IMG/VR virus record: IMGVR_UViG_3300035181_002074
Coordinates: 1-64,000 of that record
Origin: a virus
Reading direction: 5' to 3' (one strand)
DNA: 64,000 nt
The position numbers were made by a program, and so were the translations under genes. A model generated the notes under the pieces. That model saw only the letters and a program-made list of their open reading frames with translations. It searched no databases and was not told the DNA's origin. Shown piece by piece: positions 46,768-55,142 of this stretch (position 1 is the first letter of the stretch; each line of letters starts with the position of its first letter).

Positions 46768-49700
46768 ATGCATAAGATTATAATGTTTTTGACGAGATCA
46801 GTGATATCCCTGTTAAATCGGGGCTGGATCGGCGTAACTACGGGACTATGGAGTAATTCTGCTAACTGGTCTCCTGCGGTAGTGCCAAATGGCGTGACTG
46901 ATTCAGCAAATATTAATAATACTAGCGGTTCCAATAGTTCAGTGAATTTAGATATGAACGCCACAGTTAATCGTGTGCAATTTAAATCTACTGGCACACA
47001 ATGGAACATCTCTGGCGGAGCTTTTACTTTAACGTTTGCTGGAACGAATCCAAGGATCGAAGTAGGAGCAGTGGGAGGGCAAATCACTAACGATATTTCG
47101 CTTAGTGCTAATCTAACTCTTGATGTGCCGAGTACTTCAACTAATGGTCTTATTTTACGTAAAATCACGGCAGCAAGTAAAACTATCACTCAGTCAAATA
47201 ACGGCGAAGTAACTTATTTAATTAATAACGCTGCTACTATAACAGGAGGCACATATTACCTCGATAACGGTAAGTTATCTTTGGGTGTTGCGAATCCTTT
47301 AGGTAACGCTGGGGGCATGACTATTGTCTGGAGTAATGCAAATCCGACAATCATTAATAATCAAATTACTACACAAACTTTTCTGCATCCAATTACGATT
47401 AATAATACTACTAGTAATGCAATGACCATGAAAACAACCGGTAGCTCGACGACCTTTACATTTTCCGGCGCAATGAGTGGCAACCTTACAGGGCCATTAA
47501 CCTCAGATAATGGTGGTAATTTGGGTGTTATTGCATTAAGTGGCGATCTTAGTGGGGTAACTTGGTCTGGATCTGGAGCGTTATATCATTATGGTACCTC
47601 ATCTACCGGAGTATGCAGTGGATGTGCTGCATCTACATTGAAGATTACTGGTACCGCCGTAACTACGTTATCCGCAACAATGCCAATCATACTAGGGAAT
47701 ACTGTAAATGGATATCGCAATTCAGGATTAACTGGGAATCAATTCTGGTGGGACTCATCGGGTACTTTTCCTAATCCAATTTCTGTACGTGGATCAACTA
47801 CGACAGCCCAAACTGGATATACTAGCCTTAATGTCAATAGTGGCGCTACCGTTAGCGGAAATATTGTTTTAAATACAAATGCTAGCACAAGAGGCGATGT
47901 ATTTAGATTGAATGGAACTAGTACTTATACAGGTATTATATCAAAATCAGCTGGTTCAGATACCGACATGACTATCGCTATATTTGGTAATATTACTTTT
48001 ACTAATGCCAATACGGCAACTAATAATGTAACACTAGAGAATCTTTTAAATGTAACTGGATCAACTCAAAGTACTCTTACTACTATTGCATCTAATGCTA
48101 CTTTAGCTGGTAATGGTTCTGTCAAAGCGGTTACGAATTCTGCTGGATTTATTAAGGCGTATGACAACAATTCACCGGCTACTACTGATATCTTAACTAT
48201 TAATGGTAATTTAACGGAATCTGGCGCATGTGTTCACACTTTTCAAGTAGGTGCTGCAAATGCATCAAGTAAATTGCAAGTTAATGGTAATGTGACGCTG
48301 GCTGGCACAGTGAGTCAAACAACTAGAACTGGCGGAACTTTTGAAATATTAAATTATACTGGAACTCGTACAAATTCTTGGACCACCCCAGTGCCCGGAG
48401 GCTCAATTACCAATGATGATGGCAATAAAAAAGTTATCCTCACTGTGACCGCTACCGGCACCGTTAGCTGGATCGGTTTGACAGCCGGTACATGGCAAAC
48501 TACGACAAATTGGAATCCTGCATGGATACCAAATGATTCGGGTATAATCGTAAACATTAATACCGATCAAGGGGCTGGTGCAAAAACTATTGCTATGGGT
48601 ACAACAGTTCCAGCTACCATTAACCAATTGAACTTTATTAATGCTACGTCTGACTGGACCATTACAGGCACATCTCCAGCTGTTTTAACTTTTGACGGAA
48701 CCAGCCCTGTCTTGAATGCTACTCATTTAGCGGCTATTTCGGCGCCAATAGCGTTAGGAGCTTCTGATCTTGCAATTACCGGTAATGCTAATATTACATT
48801 AGGAGTTTTTAATGCAAACGGTAAAAATATTACCAATACTAACACGGCTGACATAATCCTTTCGGGTACCATGTCCAATGCAACAGGCGTATTATATCAT
48901 CAAGGCAAGGGACTCAGAACAAGTGTTGTGAATGCAACACCGGATATTAATTGGACTAATACTGTTTCTGGTACATATATCAGTGCCGTGGGTACAATAG
49001 CAAAAAATATTATTTTTAATGATACTGGCGCCAATACCTTTGAATTGGGATCATCAACCCAATCTGGTGGGGTATGGACTGGTAGTAATTTTTCAGGTAC
49101 TATTACGCATGATTTAATTGTACGTAACAGTTGTAATATTTTTAACACATGGACTGGATTTACGTTTTCTGGTGGTGCGAGGCTTATTATTGCTGCCCCC
49201 AGCTTAATCGGCGTATTAAATCCACCTAGTGGTGGATTTCCATCTGCAGCAACTATTAGTGTCGGAGATGGAGCAACAACCTCAACGAGCTTCCAGACTT
49301 TTCTTACACCGTTAGCCAGTCCTATTGTTTGCAGACCATCTACGACCACAGCAGGAGTTATAACTATTTATGGCTCTGGAGCGTCGCAAACTTTTTCTAA
49401 TGGAATTACTTTAAATTCCGATTCAAATTGTGTTACAGGATCAATAGTGGATATAGTACCTACTGCTAATATTGCTGCTACTATTAGTGGAGTGATTTCA
49501 AATGCAAGTAATGCTGCAAATGTAACCTTACGCTTGACTAGCTCTGGCGCGGGGTCGATCACCCTAAGTAATACTAATACCTACACTAGTCCGACTAGTA
49601 TTACTGCTACAGCATCTGTCGTAAATGTTACTGGTTCGATTGGTTCAACCTCATTAATTACTTTATCTGGCACAACCGTGACTTTAAAGGGTTCTGGTAC

Positions 49701-50052
49701 AGTCGGCCCAGTAACGACTGCTGGCGCATCACCTAAAATTGAAGCTCGTAGTATTACTGCACCAAGTTCTTCACAAGTTCTGACCATTAACGGCGCATTA
49801 AATGAAACAGTAGCAACAGTACATACTTTCGAAACTGGCGCTGCTAACGCATCTAGTAAGATTGTGTTGTCTCCGAATTTCAATGCTACGTTATCGGGAA
49901 CCGTTACTACTAACCCAGCGACTCCAGCTGTCGGTACTTATACTCTATTGAGCGTATCTGGTACTGGTACTATCACTGGTACTTGGACTACGGCAATCGT
50001 TGGTGGAAGTATTTCAGTAGTTGGCCAGAACGTAATTTTAACTAAGGTTTAA
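46768..50052 (+). CDS. autotransporter-passenger-like adhesin
   Basis: 1094 residues, rich in Thr, Ser, Asn and Gly with short strand repeats throughout. Two units open with W-x-G-V/L-T-x-G-x-W ... N-W-x-P (GVTTGLWSNSANWSPAVVPN near 26 and GLTAGTWQTTTNWNPAWIPN near 565) as in autotransporter passenger domains and their associated repeats (LTINGNLTESGACVHTFQVG, LTINGALNETVATVHTFETG). No outer-membrane barrel or signal peptide; the N-terminus is short and basic. In a phage it is best read as a beta-helical fibre or adhesin, perhaps taken from a bacterial autotransporter. Last large gene of the fibre block. Confidence 0.6.
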   Translation: MHKIIMFLTRSVISLLNRGWIGVTTGLWSNSANWSPAVVPNGVTDSANINNTSGSNSSVNLDMNATVNRVQFKSTGTQWNISGGAFTLTFAGTNPRIEVGAVGGQITNDISLSANLTLDVPSTSTNGLILRKITAASKTITQSNNGEVTYLINNAATITGGTYYLDNGKLSLGVANPLGNAGGMTIVWSNANPTIINNQITTQTFLHPITINNTTSNAMTMKTTGSSTTFTFSGAMSGNLTGPLTSDNGGNLGVIALSGDLSGVTWSGSGALYHYGTSSTGVCSGCAASTLKITGTAVTTLSATMPIILGNTVNGYRNSGLTGNQFWWDSSGTFPNPISVRGSTTTAQTGYTSLNVNSGATVSGNIVLNTNASTRGDVFRLNGTSTYTGIISKSAGSDTDMTIAIFGNITFTNANTATNNVTLENLLNVTGSTQSTLTTIASNATLAGNGSVKAVTNSAGFIKAYDNNSPATTDILTINGNLTESGACVHTFQVGAANASSKLQVNGNVTLAGTVSQTTRTGGTFEILNYTGTRTNSWTTPVPGGSITNDDGNKKVILTVTATGTVSWIGLTAGTWQTTTNWNPAWIPNDSGIIVNINTDQGAGAKTIAMGTTVPATINQLNFINATSDWTITGTSPAVLTFDGTSPVLNATHLAAISAPIALGASDLAITGNANITLGVFNANGKNITNTNTADIILSGTMSNATGVLYHQGKGLRTSVVNATPDINWTNTVSGTYISAVGTIAKNIIFNDTGANTFELGSSTQSGGVWTGSNFSGTITHDLIVRNSCNIFNTWTGFTFSGGARLIIAAPSLIGVLNPPSGGFPSAATISVGDGATTSTSFQTFLTPLASPIVCRPSTTTAGVITIYGSGASQTFSNGITLNSDSNCVTGSIVDIVPTANIAATISGVISNASNAANVTLRLTSSGAGSITLSNTNTYTSPTSITATASVVNVTGSIGSTSLITLSGTTVTLKGSGTVGPVTTAGASPKIEARSITAPSSSQVLTINGALNETVATVHTFETGAANASSKIVLSPNFNATLSGTVTTNPATPAVGTYTLLSVSGTGTITGTWTTAIVGGSISVVGQNVILTKV

Positions 50053-50053
50053 T

Positions 50054-50293
50054 ATGAGCCTAATAGAAAAGATTAAAATAGCGTTCACTACAATCAAAGC
50101 AGTTGGCAATGGTATCGCTGAAGGTAAAGATATTATTGCGCCGAAGTCTCAAGCAGAGAAAAGAATGGATATTTGCAAACAGTGCCCTTTTTTAGGAGAT
50201 TTTGCAGGTGAGCCTCAATGTCAAAGATGTGGATGCTTGATGAATTTCAAAACCAAAGTTGCTGAAGCGACTTGCCCTGAAGGTAAATGGTAG
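50054..50293 (+). CDS. Cys-rich zinc-binding small protein
   Basis: 79 residues. N-terminal helix with IAEGKDIIAPKSQAEKRMDI, then C-x2-C ... C-x2-C-x-C and a final Cys (ICKQCPFLGDF, CQRCGCLMNFKTKVAEATC). The C-K-x-C-P ... C-x-x-C-G-C-x-x-x-x-K-x ... C-P-x-x-K-W pattern is a known small phage protein type, of unknown role. It ends the plus-strand fibre block one base after the adhesin gene. Confidence 0.7.
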   Translation: MSLIEKIKIAFTTIKAVGNGIAEGKDIIAPKSQAEKRMDICKQCPFLGDFAGEPQCQRCGCLMNFKTKVAEATCPEGKW

Positions 50294-50295
50294 GC

Positions 50296-50733
50296 TTAAT
50301 TACCCCAAAATAATTCACTCAAATAAGAGTGCTTAAAATTAAGGTAAACTTCATATGAAAAAGCGTACATGTACATTAAGCTAATCGGCTCGCCAAATGA
50401 ATCAAAGTTATCATTGTGTGGACGATTCAAGACGCAATGGCCTAGTTCGTGGTGAAACAACATTTGTCTTTCTGTCTCATTTAAGAACCCCCAAAATCTA
50501 TTACTAATCACAATCTTAGGCGTCATGTCTTCTGCTCGACGGCATTCACCCATTCTAGTCGTGCCTAAGTCACTTGCTGTTTCGACAATTAAATCATCCA
50601 CCTTGATGGATTTACCAACCGTTGCCGCATCCCGTTCAAAGGTTGTCACGTATTGTTGATATTGCGGTTCAATTATTAATTGGTGTTCATGGCTACAAGC
50701 CGATAATGCTAGAAGTAAAATAAGGTATTTCAT
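50296..50733 (-). CDS. lipoprotein zinc metalloprotease-like protein
   Basis: 145 residues. Lipoprotein signal MKYLILLLALSAC, Cys at 13. Near 95 the sequence MLFHHELGHCVLNRPHND contains the zinc protease motif H-E-x-x-H with a further His seven residues on. This HELGHCVL pattern is seen in small secreted matrixin-like proteins of bacteria. It would act in the periplasm or at the outer membrane, perhaps in host envelope remodelling; the substrate is unknown. Starts in an ATGA overlap with the gene upstream. Confidence 0.6.
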   Translation of the reverse strand: MKYLILLLALSACSHEHQLIIEPQYQQYVTTFERDAATVGKSIKVDDLIVETASDLGTTRMGECRRAEDMTPKIVISNRFWGFLNETERQMLFHHELGHCVLNRPHNDNFDSFGEPISLMYMYAFSYEVYLNFKHSYLSELFWGN

Positions 50734-51038
50734 CTGCCGTAAGATCCTTTGCCGAATCGTTTCTCGTATATCTCTTTAAGCCAAGCCGCTTCCGATACCT
50801 TCAATATAGTTTCATATATGCCTGTGCTTGGTTTATTAAACCAAGCTCTTGCGCTAGATAGAGTCGGATGTTTATCTCTCATGTCTTGTTCTATGATATA
50901 TGGGATTCCATCTGTCGCTTGGAAATCTACCTCGCTATACATTGTGGTAATATACTTCCATTCCACTGCCGCATGAGCGACTTCGAAAGTGATAGTTAAA
51001 ACTATGATTGACATCAAAAAAATACAGAAATTTTTCAT
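50730..51038 (-). CDS. secreted small protein
   Basis: 102 residues. Start chosen at 51038 because the ATGA overlap fits the operon pattern and gives a clean signal peptide, MKNFCIFLMSIIVLTITF followed by EVAHA. Mature part about 80 residues, mixed. It probably goes to the periplasm together with the metalloprotease. Not recognised. Confidence 0.6.
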   Translation of the reverse strand: MKNFCIFLMSIIVLTITFEVAHAAVEWKYITTMYSEVDFQATDGIPYIIEQDMRDKHPTLSSARAWFNKPSTGIYETILKVSEAAWLKEIYEKRFGKGSYGR

Positions 51039-51667
51039 AAATCGATTACCGTAACTGGACGACATGGTGAATACTGCTCGTCACATATAGCTAAGTTATA
51101 AAATGTCATACCATGCTTAGTTAATTGAGTTCCACCCTCGTGATGCAGGTGTCCGCCCATTACATGCTTTGGTTGTTTATCAATACAAGCCTTCAATAGT
51201 TCTTTACATCCTTGATTGCCATTACCGTAAATCGTAGTATCTAAAATACCGTAAGGTTGTCCGTGCGTAATTAACACATCTACATTTTCTGGAATATTAT
51301 CAAACTTCACCCCAATATGGCGACCTCTATCGCGCATCCATGCCCAATTTCCATAGCGCGGAACCCAAGGTGACCCGTAAAACTTGAAGCCATCGATAAT
51401 AATTTCTTCATCTAATAGAACTGTAATACCGTGCTCCTTAAATAATTCTCTTATTATATTGGTTTGTTTTTCAGCATAAACATCATGATTGCCAAAAACC
51501 ACGATCTTATGTTTATGCGGGTAGGCACCAAATTGCTTTGCAAAGGTATAGTGATCGGCATAGTTACCGGAATTACTGAAATCCCCCGCATGTATGAGCA
51601 CGTCTCCGTCTGGGATATCAACCTTGGTTAATTGGTTATGCGTATCGGATAAACAAATTAGTTTCAT
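51035..51667 (-). CDS. calcineurin-like metallophosphoesterase
   Basis: 210 residues with all motifs of the family in order: MKLICLSDTHNQ (Asp8, His10), DVLIHAGDFSNSG, VVFGNHDVY, VLITHGQPYG and VMGGHLHHEG. These residues hold two metals. The length and the GNHD/GGHLHH spacing place it with small cytoplasmic members related to the MPPED1/239AB branch. The substrate cannot be read from sequence; candidates include cyclic nucleotides and RNA ends. It shares ATGA overlaps with both neighbours. Confidence 0.85.
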   Translation of the reverse strand: MKLICLSDTHNQLTKVDIPDGDVLIHAGDFSNSGNYADHYTFAKQFGAYPHKHKIVVFGNHDVYAEKQTNIIRELFKEHGITVLLDEEIIIDGFKFYGSPWVPRYGNWAWMRDRGRHIGVKFDNIPENVDVLITHGQPYGILDTTIYGNGNQGCKELLKACIDKQPKHVMGGHLHHEGGTQLTKHGMTFYNLAICDEQYSPCRPVTVIDL

Positions 51668-51867
51668 TTCTGCTCTTTCTCTGTTTGCTCAGCAATAGAT
51701 GACTGGTAAATACAAGAAGATATTTCAGTGACCACTGGGATACCCAGCAATAATAGAAACCAAGGGGACTTGGCGGCGCATAAATATATGGTTAAGATTA
51801 TTAACCCAAACCCTAAAATGAGGCTGCCCCAAAATATTAACACTTCTTTTAACGCTTCTTTATTCAT
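51664..51867 (-). CDS. small membrane protein
   Basis: 67 residues, two hydrophobic segments (LIFWGSLILGFGLIILTIYL and WFLLLLGIPVVTEI) and a charged C-terminus. Start at 51867 overlaps the upstream TGA. Unknown. Confidence 0.6.
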   Translation of the reverse strand: MNKEALKEVLIFWGSLILGFGLIILTIYLCAAKSPWFLLLLGIPVVTEISSCIYQSSIAEQTEKEQK

Positions 51868-51995
51868 TTGCTTCTCCATAAATAAACATTCAAAATAATA
51901 CTAATCACGAAAAGAAACAGTATTGCATCTAATGCTAATGGATATGCCATAGCAAAAAAGGCCGGTGCCCATAAAATAAATTCAATTACATCCAT
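51864..51995 (-). CDS. membrane micro-protein (43 aa)
   Basis: MDVIEFILWAPAFFAMAYPL followed by a second hydrophobic stretch (ILFLFVISIILNVYL) and the tail WRSK. Its stop overlaps the next start. Confidence 0.5.
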   Translation of the reverse strand: MDVIEFILWAPAFFAMAYPLALDAILFLFVISIILNVYLWRSK

Positions 51996-51996
51996 A

Positions 51997-52107
51997 TTAC
52001 ATTCTTCCTTCTAAGTATCCATTAATAATTTGATAAATAGGCATAACCAGAACGATCACAATTAGCACCGATACAGCTGCAACTGCTATCCAGATTGCCT
52101 TATTCAT
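51997..52107 (-). CDS. membrane micro-protein (36 aa)
   Basis: MNKAIWIAVAAVSVLIVIVL is one membrane segment, followed by a short polar tail (YQIINGYLEGRM). AGGAGAAAAG before the ATG. The third of three small membrane proteins in a row. Confidence 0.55.
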   Translation of the reverse strand: MNKAIWIAVAAVSVLIVIVLVMPIYQIINGYLEGRM

Positions 52108-52489
52108 CTTTTCTCCTGTATTGTGACACCAATTCTTCAAAATTAATGCAATGATCTACGTGTGGATACTTTGTTAAGACTTCTTTATAAGCTTGCTTGT
52201 AACAAAATACTTGCCATTTACCAAAAAGATAACTCATGCCAGTATACCTGAAAAATGGTATGAATACTTTATAGTCAAGTTTATGTAACCATTTTGGGAA
52301 CCTGTTGTAGATGTGTTGTGGGTAAAAAATGGAATGTAAAGATAATGCTGTACCAAGGTAGGCATACCACCGGGTTGAATAATATTTTTCCTTGATCTGC
52401 CCCATGATCATACCACGTCTAGCCCACTTATGGAAAATATCGATACTATCACTGATGGCTTTATAATCGGGTTGATAATCTGGTCTCAT
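52100..52489 (-). CDS. hypothetical protein
   Basis: 129 residues, rich in Tyr, Phe, Trp and basic residues (KWARRGMIMGQIKEKYYSTR, FRYTGMSYLFGKWQVF). No membrane segment of full length. Not recognised. Overlaps both neighbours. Confidence 0.6.
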   Translation of the reverse strand: MRPDYQPDYKAISDSIDIFHKWARRGMIMGQIKEKYYSTRWYAYLGTALSLHSIFYPQHIYNRFPKWLHKLDYKVFIPFFRYTGMSYLFGKWQVFCYKQAYKEVLTKYPHVDHCINFEELVSQYRRKDE

Positions 52490-52788
52490 TTCCGTACCCT
52501 CGCTTCGTAAACACTTGTTACAGTGCGGAATGTAATTACAATATCAATGTGATCGTTTTTCACGCCCAAGATTTGCTGTACAGGTGAAGTTCTGATCGTA
52601 TTAAATCCACGACCGCATAATATGTACGGCTTCACGTTTCCTTCTTTATCTTCAAACTCCATCACTTCAAAGCTACCTTCAATGGTATCACCCAGACTAA
52701 TAAAAGAATCGGCATGCATTTGAATTTTAGTCAATGTGCCATACTTTTCGGATAATATCTTTTTAAGGAGTTCAGTAGCAGCGTTCAT
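52486..52788 (-). CDS. hypothetical protein
   Basis: 100 residues: N-terminal helix (MNAATELLKKILSEKYG), then a strand-rich part (GSFEVMEFEDKEGNVKPYIL and VKNDHIDIVITFRTV). Looks like a small compact cytoplasmic protein; no family known to me. Confidence 0.6.
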   Translation of the reverse strand: MNAATELLKKILSEKYGTLTKIQMHADSFISLGDTIEGSFEVMEFEDKEGNVKPYILCGRGFNTIRTSPVQQILGVKNDHIDIVITFRTVTSVYEARVRK

Positions 52789-53039
52789 TTTTTCTTCCTG
52801 ACTGTTTTTACTAGATCGTAAGTCAAACCTTTGCGCGGCGGATTAAATCTTAAAGCAGATTCCCCGTATTCATTATAGGTTTCTGGCTGTTGCTCACAAT
52901 CTTTGGAATCCGGTACGCAAGACCAATCCAAGATGCCTACGTATGGGTATAAACCAGATTTCATCTTGTGTATGATTTTCACAGTACAACCAACGCCGTC
53001 TTTATAAGTTCTACCTATTTTAATCTTGGCTTTGATCAT
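52785..53039 (-). CDS. hypothetical protein
   Basis: 84 residues. Start at 53039 chosen for the ATGA overlap; MIKAKIKIGRTYKDGVGCTV and later KSGLYPYVGILDW suggest an SH3-like small barrel with a basic C-terminal tail. This is inference from strand pattern only. Confidence 0.55.
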   Translation of the reverse strand: MIKAKIKIGRTYKDGVGCTVKIIHKMKSGLYPYVGILDWSCVPDSKDCEQQPETYNEYGESALRFNPPRKGLTYDLVKTVRKKK

Positions 53040-53197
53040 AAATCTGGCCCAGTGTCGATTCCGTGAGCCAAGCACATTGTTTTTACAGCCTGTAGCTGCC
53101 TGTTCAGTTCGGTATAATGCCCGTCAAACCACCATATAGTGTGGATATTAAAAAGTATTAAGCCAAGGATAATTAATAGATACGGTAAATGCTTCAT
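53036..53197 (-). CDS. small membrane-anchored protein (53 aa)
   Basis: One N-terminal membrane segment (MKHLPYLLIILGLILFNIHT) and a polar tail with one Cys. Linked by ATGA overlaps on both sides. Confidence 0.55.
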   Translation of the reverse strand: MKHLPYLLIILGLILFNIHTIWWFDGHYTELNRQLQAVKTMCLAHGIDTGPDL

Positions 53198-53688
53198 TTT
53201 TTGTCCCGTAATTCGGCGATTTGTTGGGACAGTGAATCTATTAGTGATTCAACTCGTCTAATTTTGTAATCCCGTTTAGCTAACTCGAAAAAGTAGCAAT
53301 CAACTGGCTGGTCGTAAGTATTAGAAAACTCGTGTTGTGATCGTAGAATATCAGCCGTATAGGCGGTTCCATCGGGTTGCCAACGGCTAGGGAGATCACC
53401 CCATGCGTCATACCTTTCAAAATTTACAACCTTCCAAGAATGGGTGTCATCGGAACGGGTGCCCGTGGATGTGATCTTTGCTACTGTATGTAAACTTGAA
53501 AAACACTTACCGGCAACATAATTTGATGGCCAACAATACCAAGCACCAAAGATTAAGGTGACAGCAGCAGCTAAAACCGATAAGACTTTTCCACAATCAA
53601 TATCCTTCATGCTGTCTTCTTTATCTGACCCGCGAGACGATGGTAATGGTTCTGGTCTAGTACTTTTAGTCTTTTTTGATTTTGCCAT
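53194..53688 (-). CDS. membrane-anchored protein with coiled-coil tail
   Basis: 164 residues. Basic, Ser-rich N-terminus (about 1-30), one membrane segment near 35-53 (VLSVLAAAVTLIFGAWYCW), a globular part with three Cys, and a C-terminal coiled coil (VESLIDSLSQQIAELRDKK). Probably inner membrane with the main part in the periplasm. Not recognised. Confidence 0.6.
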   Translation of the reverse strand: MAKSKKTKSTRPEPLPSSRGSDKEDSMKDIDCGKVLSVLAAAVTLIFGAWYCWPSNYVAGKCFSSLHTVAKITSTGTRSDDTHSWKVVNFERYDAWGDLPSRWQPDGTAYTADILRSQHEFSNTYDQPVDCYFFELAKRDYKIRRVESLIDSLSQQIAELRDKK

Positions 53689-53923
53689 TTTGTTCTTTCC
53701 TTCTATCTTGCTCTCTCTTATTTAATAATACCACAATTAAGTTGGTTTGTCCCCTTTCAACTAATTCTCTGGGACGGGCATGCTTTAATGAGGCGTTTTC
53801 TTTTTCATACCAACTTAAGCACTTTGCTCTAGGCCAGCCAAGCTTTTCCATGGCTAACTTGATAACTTCTTCCATGGTCATATGTCCATCATCATGGGGG
53901 TTCCGACATTTGCGCTTAGTCAT
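53666..53923 (-). CDS. small protein resembling Xre/MbcA/ParS toxin-binding domain
   Basis: 85 residues. MEEVIKLAMEKLGWPRAKCL, then WYEKENASLKHARPRELVER and GQTNLIVVLLN resemble the C-terminal toxin-binding domain of Xre/MbcA/ParS antitoxins (W-x-x-x-x-N-x-x-L-x-x-x-x-P-x-E-L). No toxin gene is seen beside it. If correct, it could bind a host toxin. Weak similarity; other small helical folds are possible. Confidence 0.45.
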   Translation of the reverse strand: MTKRKCRNPHDDGHMTMEEVIKLAMEKLGWPRAKCLSWYEKENASLKHARPRELVERGQTNLIVVLLNKREQDRRKEQNGKIKKD

Positions 53924-54150
53924 TTAATTCTTTCCATATCCTCGCAGAAGAACCAGTAACTCTTGTCTTCGCCTTTGATGTGAACACGAACACTAGTCTC
54001 GTTAACACCTTCAGCGATAAATTCTACCCCTTGATAAAATCCTTCTCTTGGTGTTATTTTATCACCGTACTTTATATTAGATGGGCATTCTTTATATTTT
54101 TCCGGTTTAGCACATCCAGCCAGCATAACCAAAATTAATAAATATTTCAT
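53920..54150 (-). CDS. small lipoprotein
   Basis: 76 residues. Signal MKYLLILVMLAGC with lipobox Cys at 13; mature part about 63 residues, strand-rich (TSVRVHIKGEDKSYWFF). Envelope-anchored. The start overlaps the stop of the membrane protein upstream. Confidence 0.65.
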   Translation of the reverse strand: MKYLLILVMLAGCAKPEKYKECPSNIKYGDKITPREGFYQGVEFIAEGVNETSVRVHIKGEDKSYWFFCEDMERIK

Positions 54151-54308
54151 GCAAATTTCTCCGCTAGTATATCGCCTAGACGAAAAATCCAGACGGCAAA
54201 TACGCCTGCCCAATAGCCGCCTGTAAAAGTAGGGTAACTATTTTTAATCGCCATATAGACTACCATTGCACCAATAAATGAACCACCAAAAAATAAGGCT
54301 TTCTTCAT
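54147..54308 (-). CDS. small membrane protein (53 aa)
   Basis: Two hydrophobic segments (ALFFGGSFIGAMVVYMAI and TGGYWAGVFAVWIFRLGDIL). First gene behind a promoter that places the transcript start on its ATG. Unknown function. Confidence 0.6.
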   Translation of the reverse strand: MKKALFFGGSFIGAMVVYMAIKNSYPTFTGGYWAGVFAVWIFRLGDILAEKFA

Positions 54309-54314
54309 ATAGTA

Positions 54315-54343
54315 ATCATACCATATTAATTAGAAATTGTCAA
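54315..54343 (-). promoter_or_regulatory. early promoter, leaderless type
   Basis: TTGACA-N17-TATGAT with TGG before the -10 box and six bases to the ATG at 54308. The -35 box lies in the last codons (AVDNF) of the upstream gene. Confidence 0.65.
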
Positions 54344-55142
54344 CCGCAACAGAATTCGTCTTCGGTATCTTCTTGACGTACCCGTACCCTGTTTTAGACC
54401 AAGGTGGATTCCCGTTAAAATCGCCCGGACTGGCGGCAAAGCTATCCCATGATACCAATTCGTCTAGTTCTAATGGGTGCAAACGCTTGCGTGTAGCCTT
54501 GAAGTGGGCTCTGGTGTTATTTTCCATGATATCTGATTCTTCTTTGCGTAAATATAAATTATTCCACAGTACAGTCGCTTTTTTGAATCCAAGCTTATCA
54601 ATAAACCACATTTGCATTTGCCAATAAGGAGTATGTTCTGCGTCACCCTTGAATCGTTTCAAATTCGGGAGCCTGATTCGTCGAAAGTTTTCTCGCTTGT
54701 ATCTGTCTAAATTTTCTACGACAGGTGGTGAATTGGCTTTAATTTCGTCATCAGTATATCTGTATGGGGTTCTCTTGGAAATGTATAGTTCATTACGATA
54801 CAGCCCCGTATTGGCTAACCATAATAGCCCGTATTCAGTATTAGACAGGCACAGAATAAATTTTTGATTGAACTGGTAAGTATTAGCATTAAAGATATAA
54901 TAATTGGAAATAATAACTAGCGAGGCATTTAATTCTTTAGATAATGTAGCCAGCTTTCGCGCATTCGCAGTGATATCTAAATGTCCACCCCACACTGACC
55001 CAATATTTGCGGCAAAGATTTGGATATCGTTTAGCGCAATATTCCTTGGATGGTCGTATCTGTAGTATCTATTAATATACGGAGACATGAATCCATCGCC
55101 AAGGATAGAGTCAGCTATTCTCTTGGCTTTGATCGGCAGCAT
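54330..55142 (-). CDS. hypothetical protein
   Basis: 270 residues from the ATG at 55142, which has GTGGAG 9 bases ahead; an in-frame ATG at 55187 would overlap the ferritin-like gene by 77 bases. Rich in Arg, Tyr and Asn. Possible alpha/beta core: IQIFAANIGSVWGGHLDI, ASLVIISNYYIF, KFILCLSNTEYGLLWLANTG. These strand-then-loop units suggest an enzyme such as a DNA-modification or nuclease fold, but I cannot name one. Confidence 0.55.
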   Translation of the reverse strand: MLPIKAKRIADSILGDGFMSPYINRYYRYDHPRNIALNDIQIFAANIGSVWGGHLDITANARKLATLSKELNASLVIISNYYIFNANTYQFNQKFILCLSNTEYGLLWLANTGLYRNELYISKRTPYRYTDDEIKANSPPVVENLDRYKRENFRRIRLPNLKRFKGDAEHTPYWQMQMWFIDKLGFKKATVLWNNLYLRKEESDIMENNTRAHFKATRKRLHPLELDELVSWDSFAASPGDFNGNPPWSKTGYGYVKKIPKTNSVAVDNF

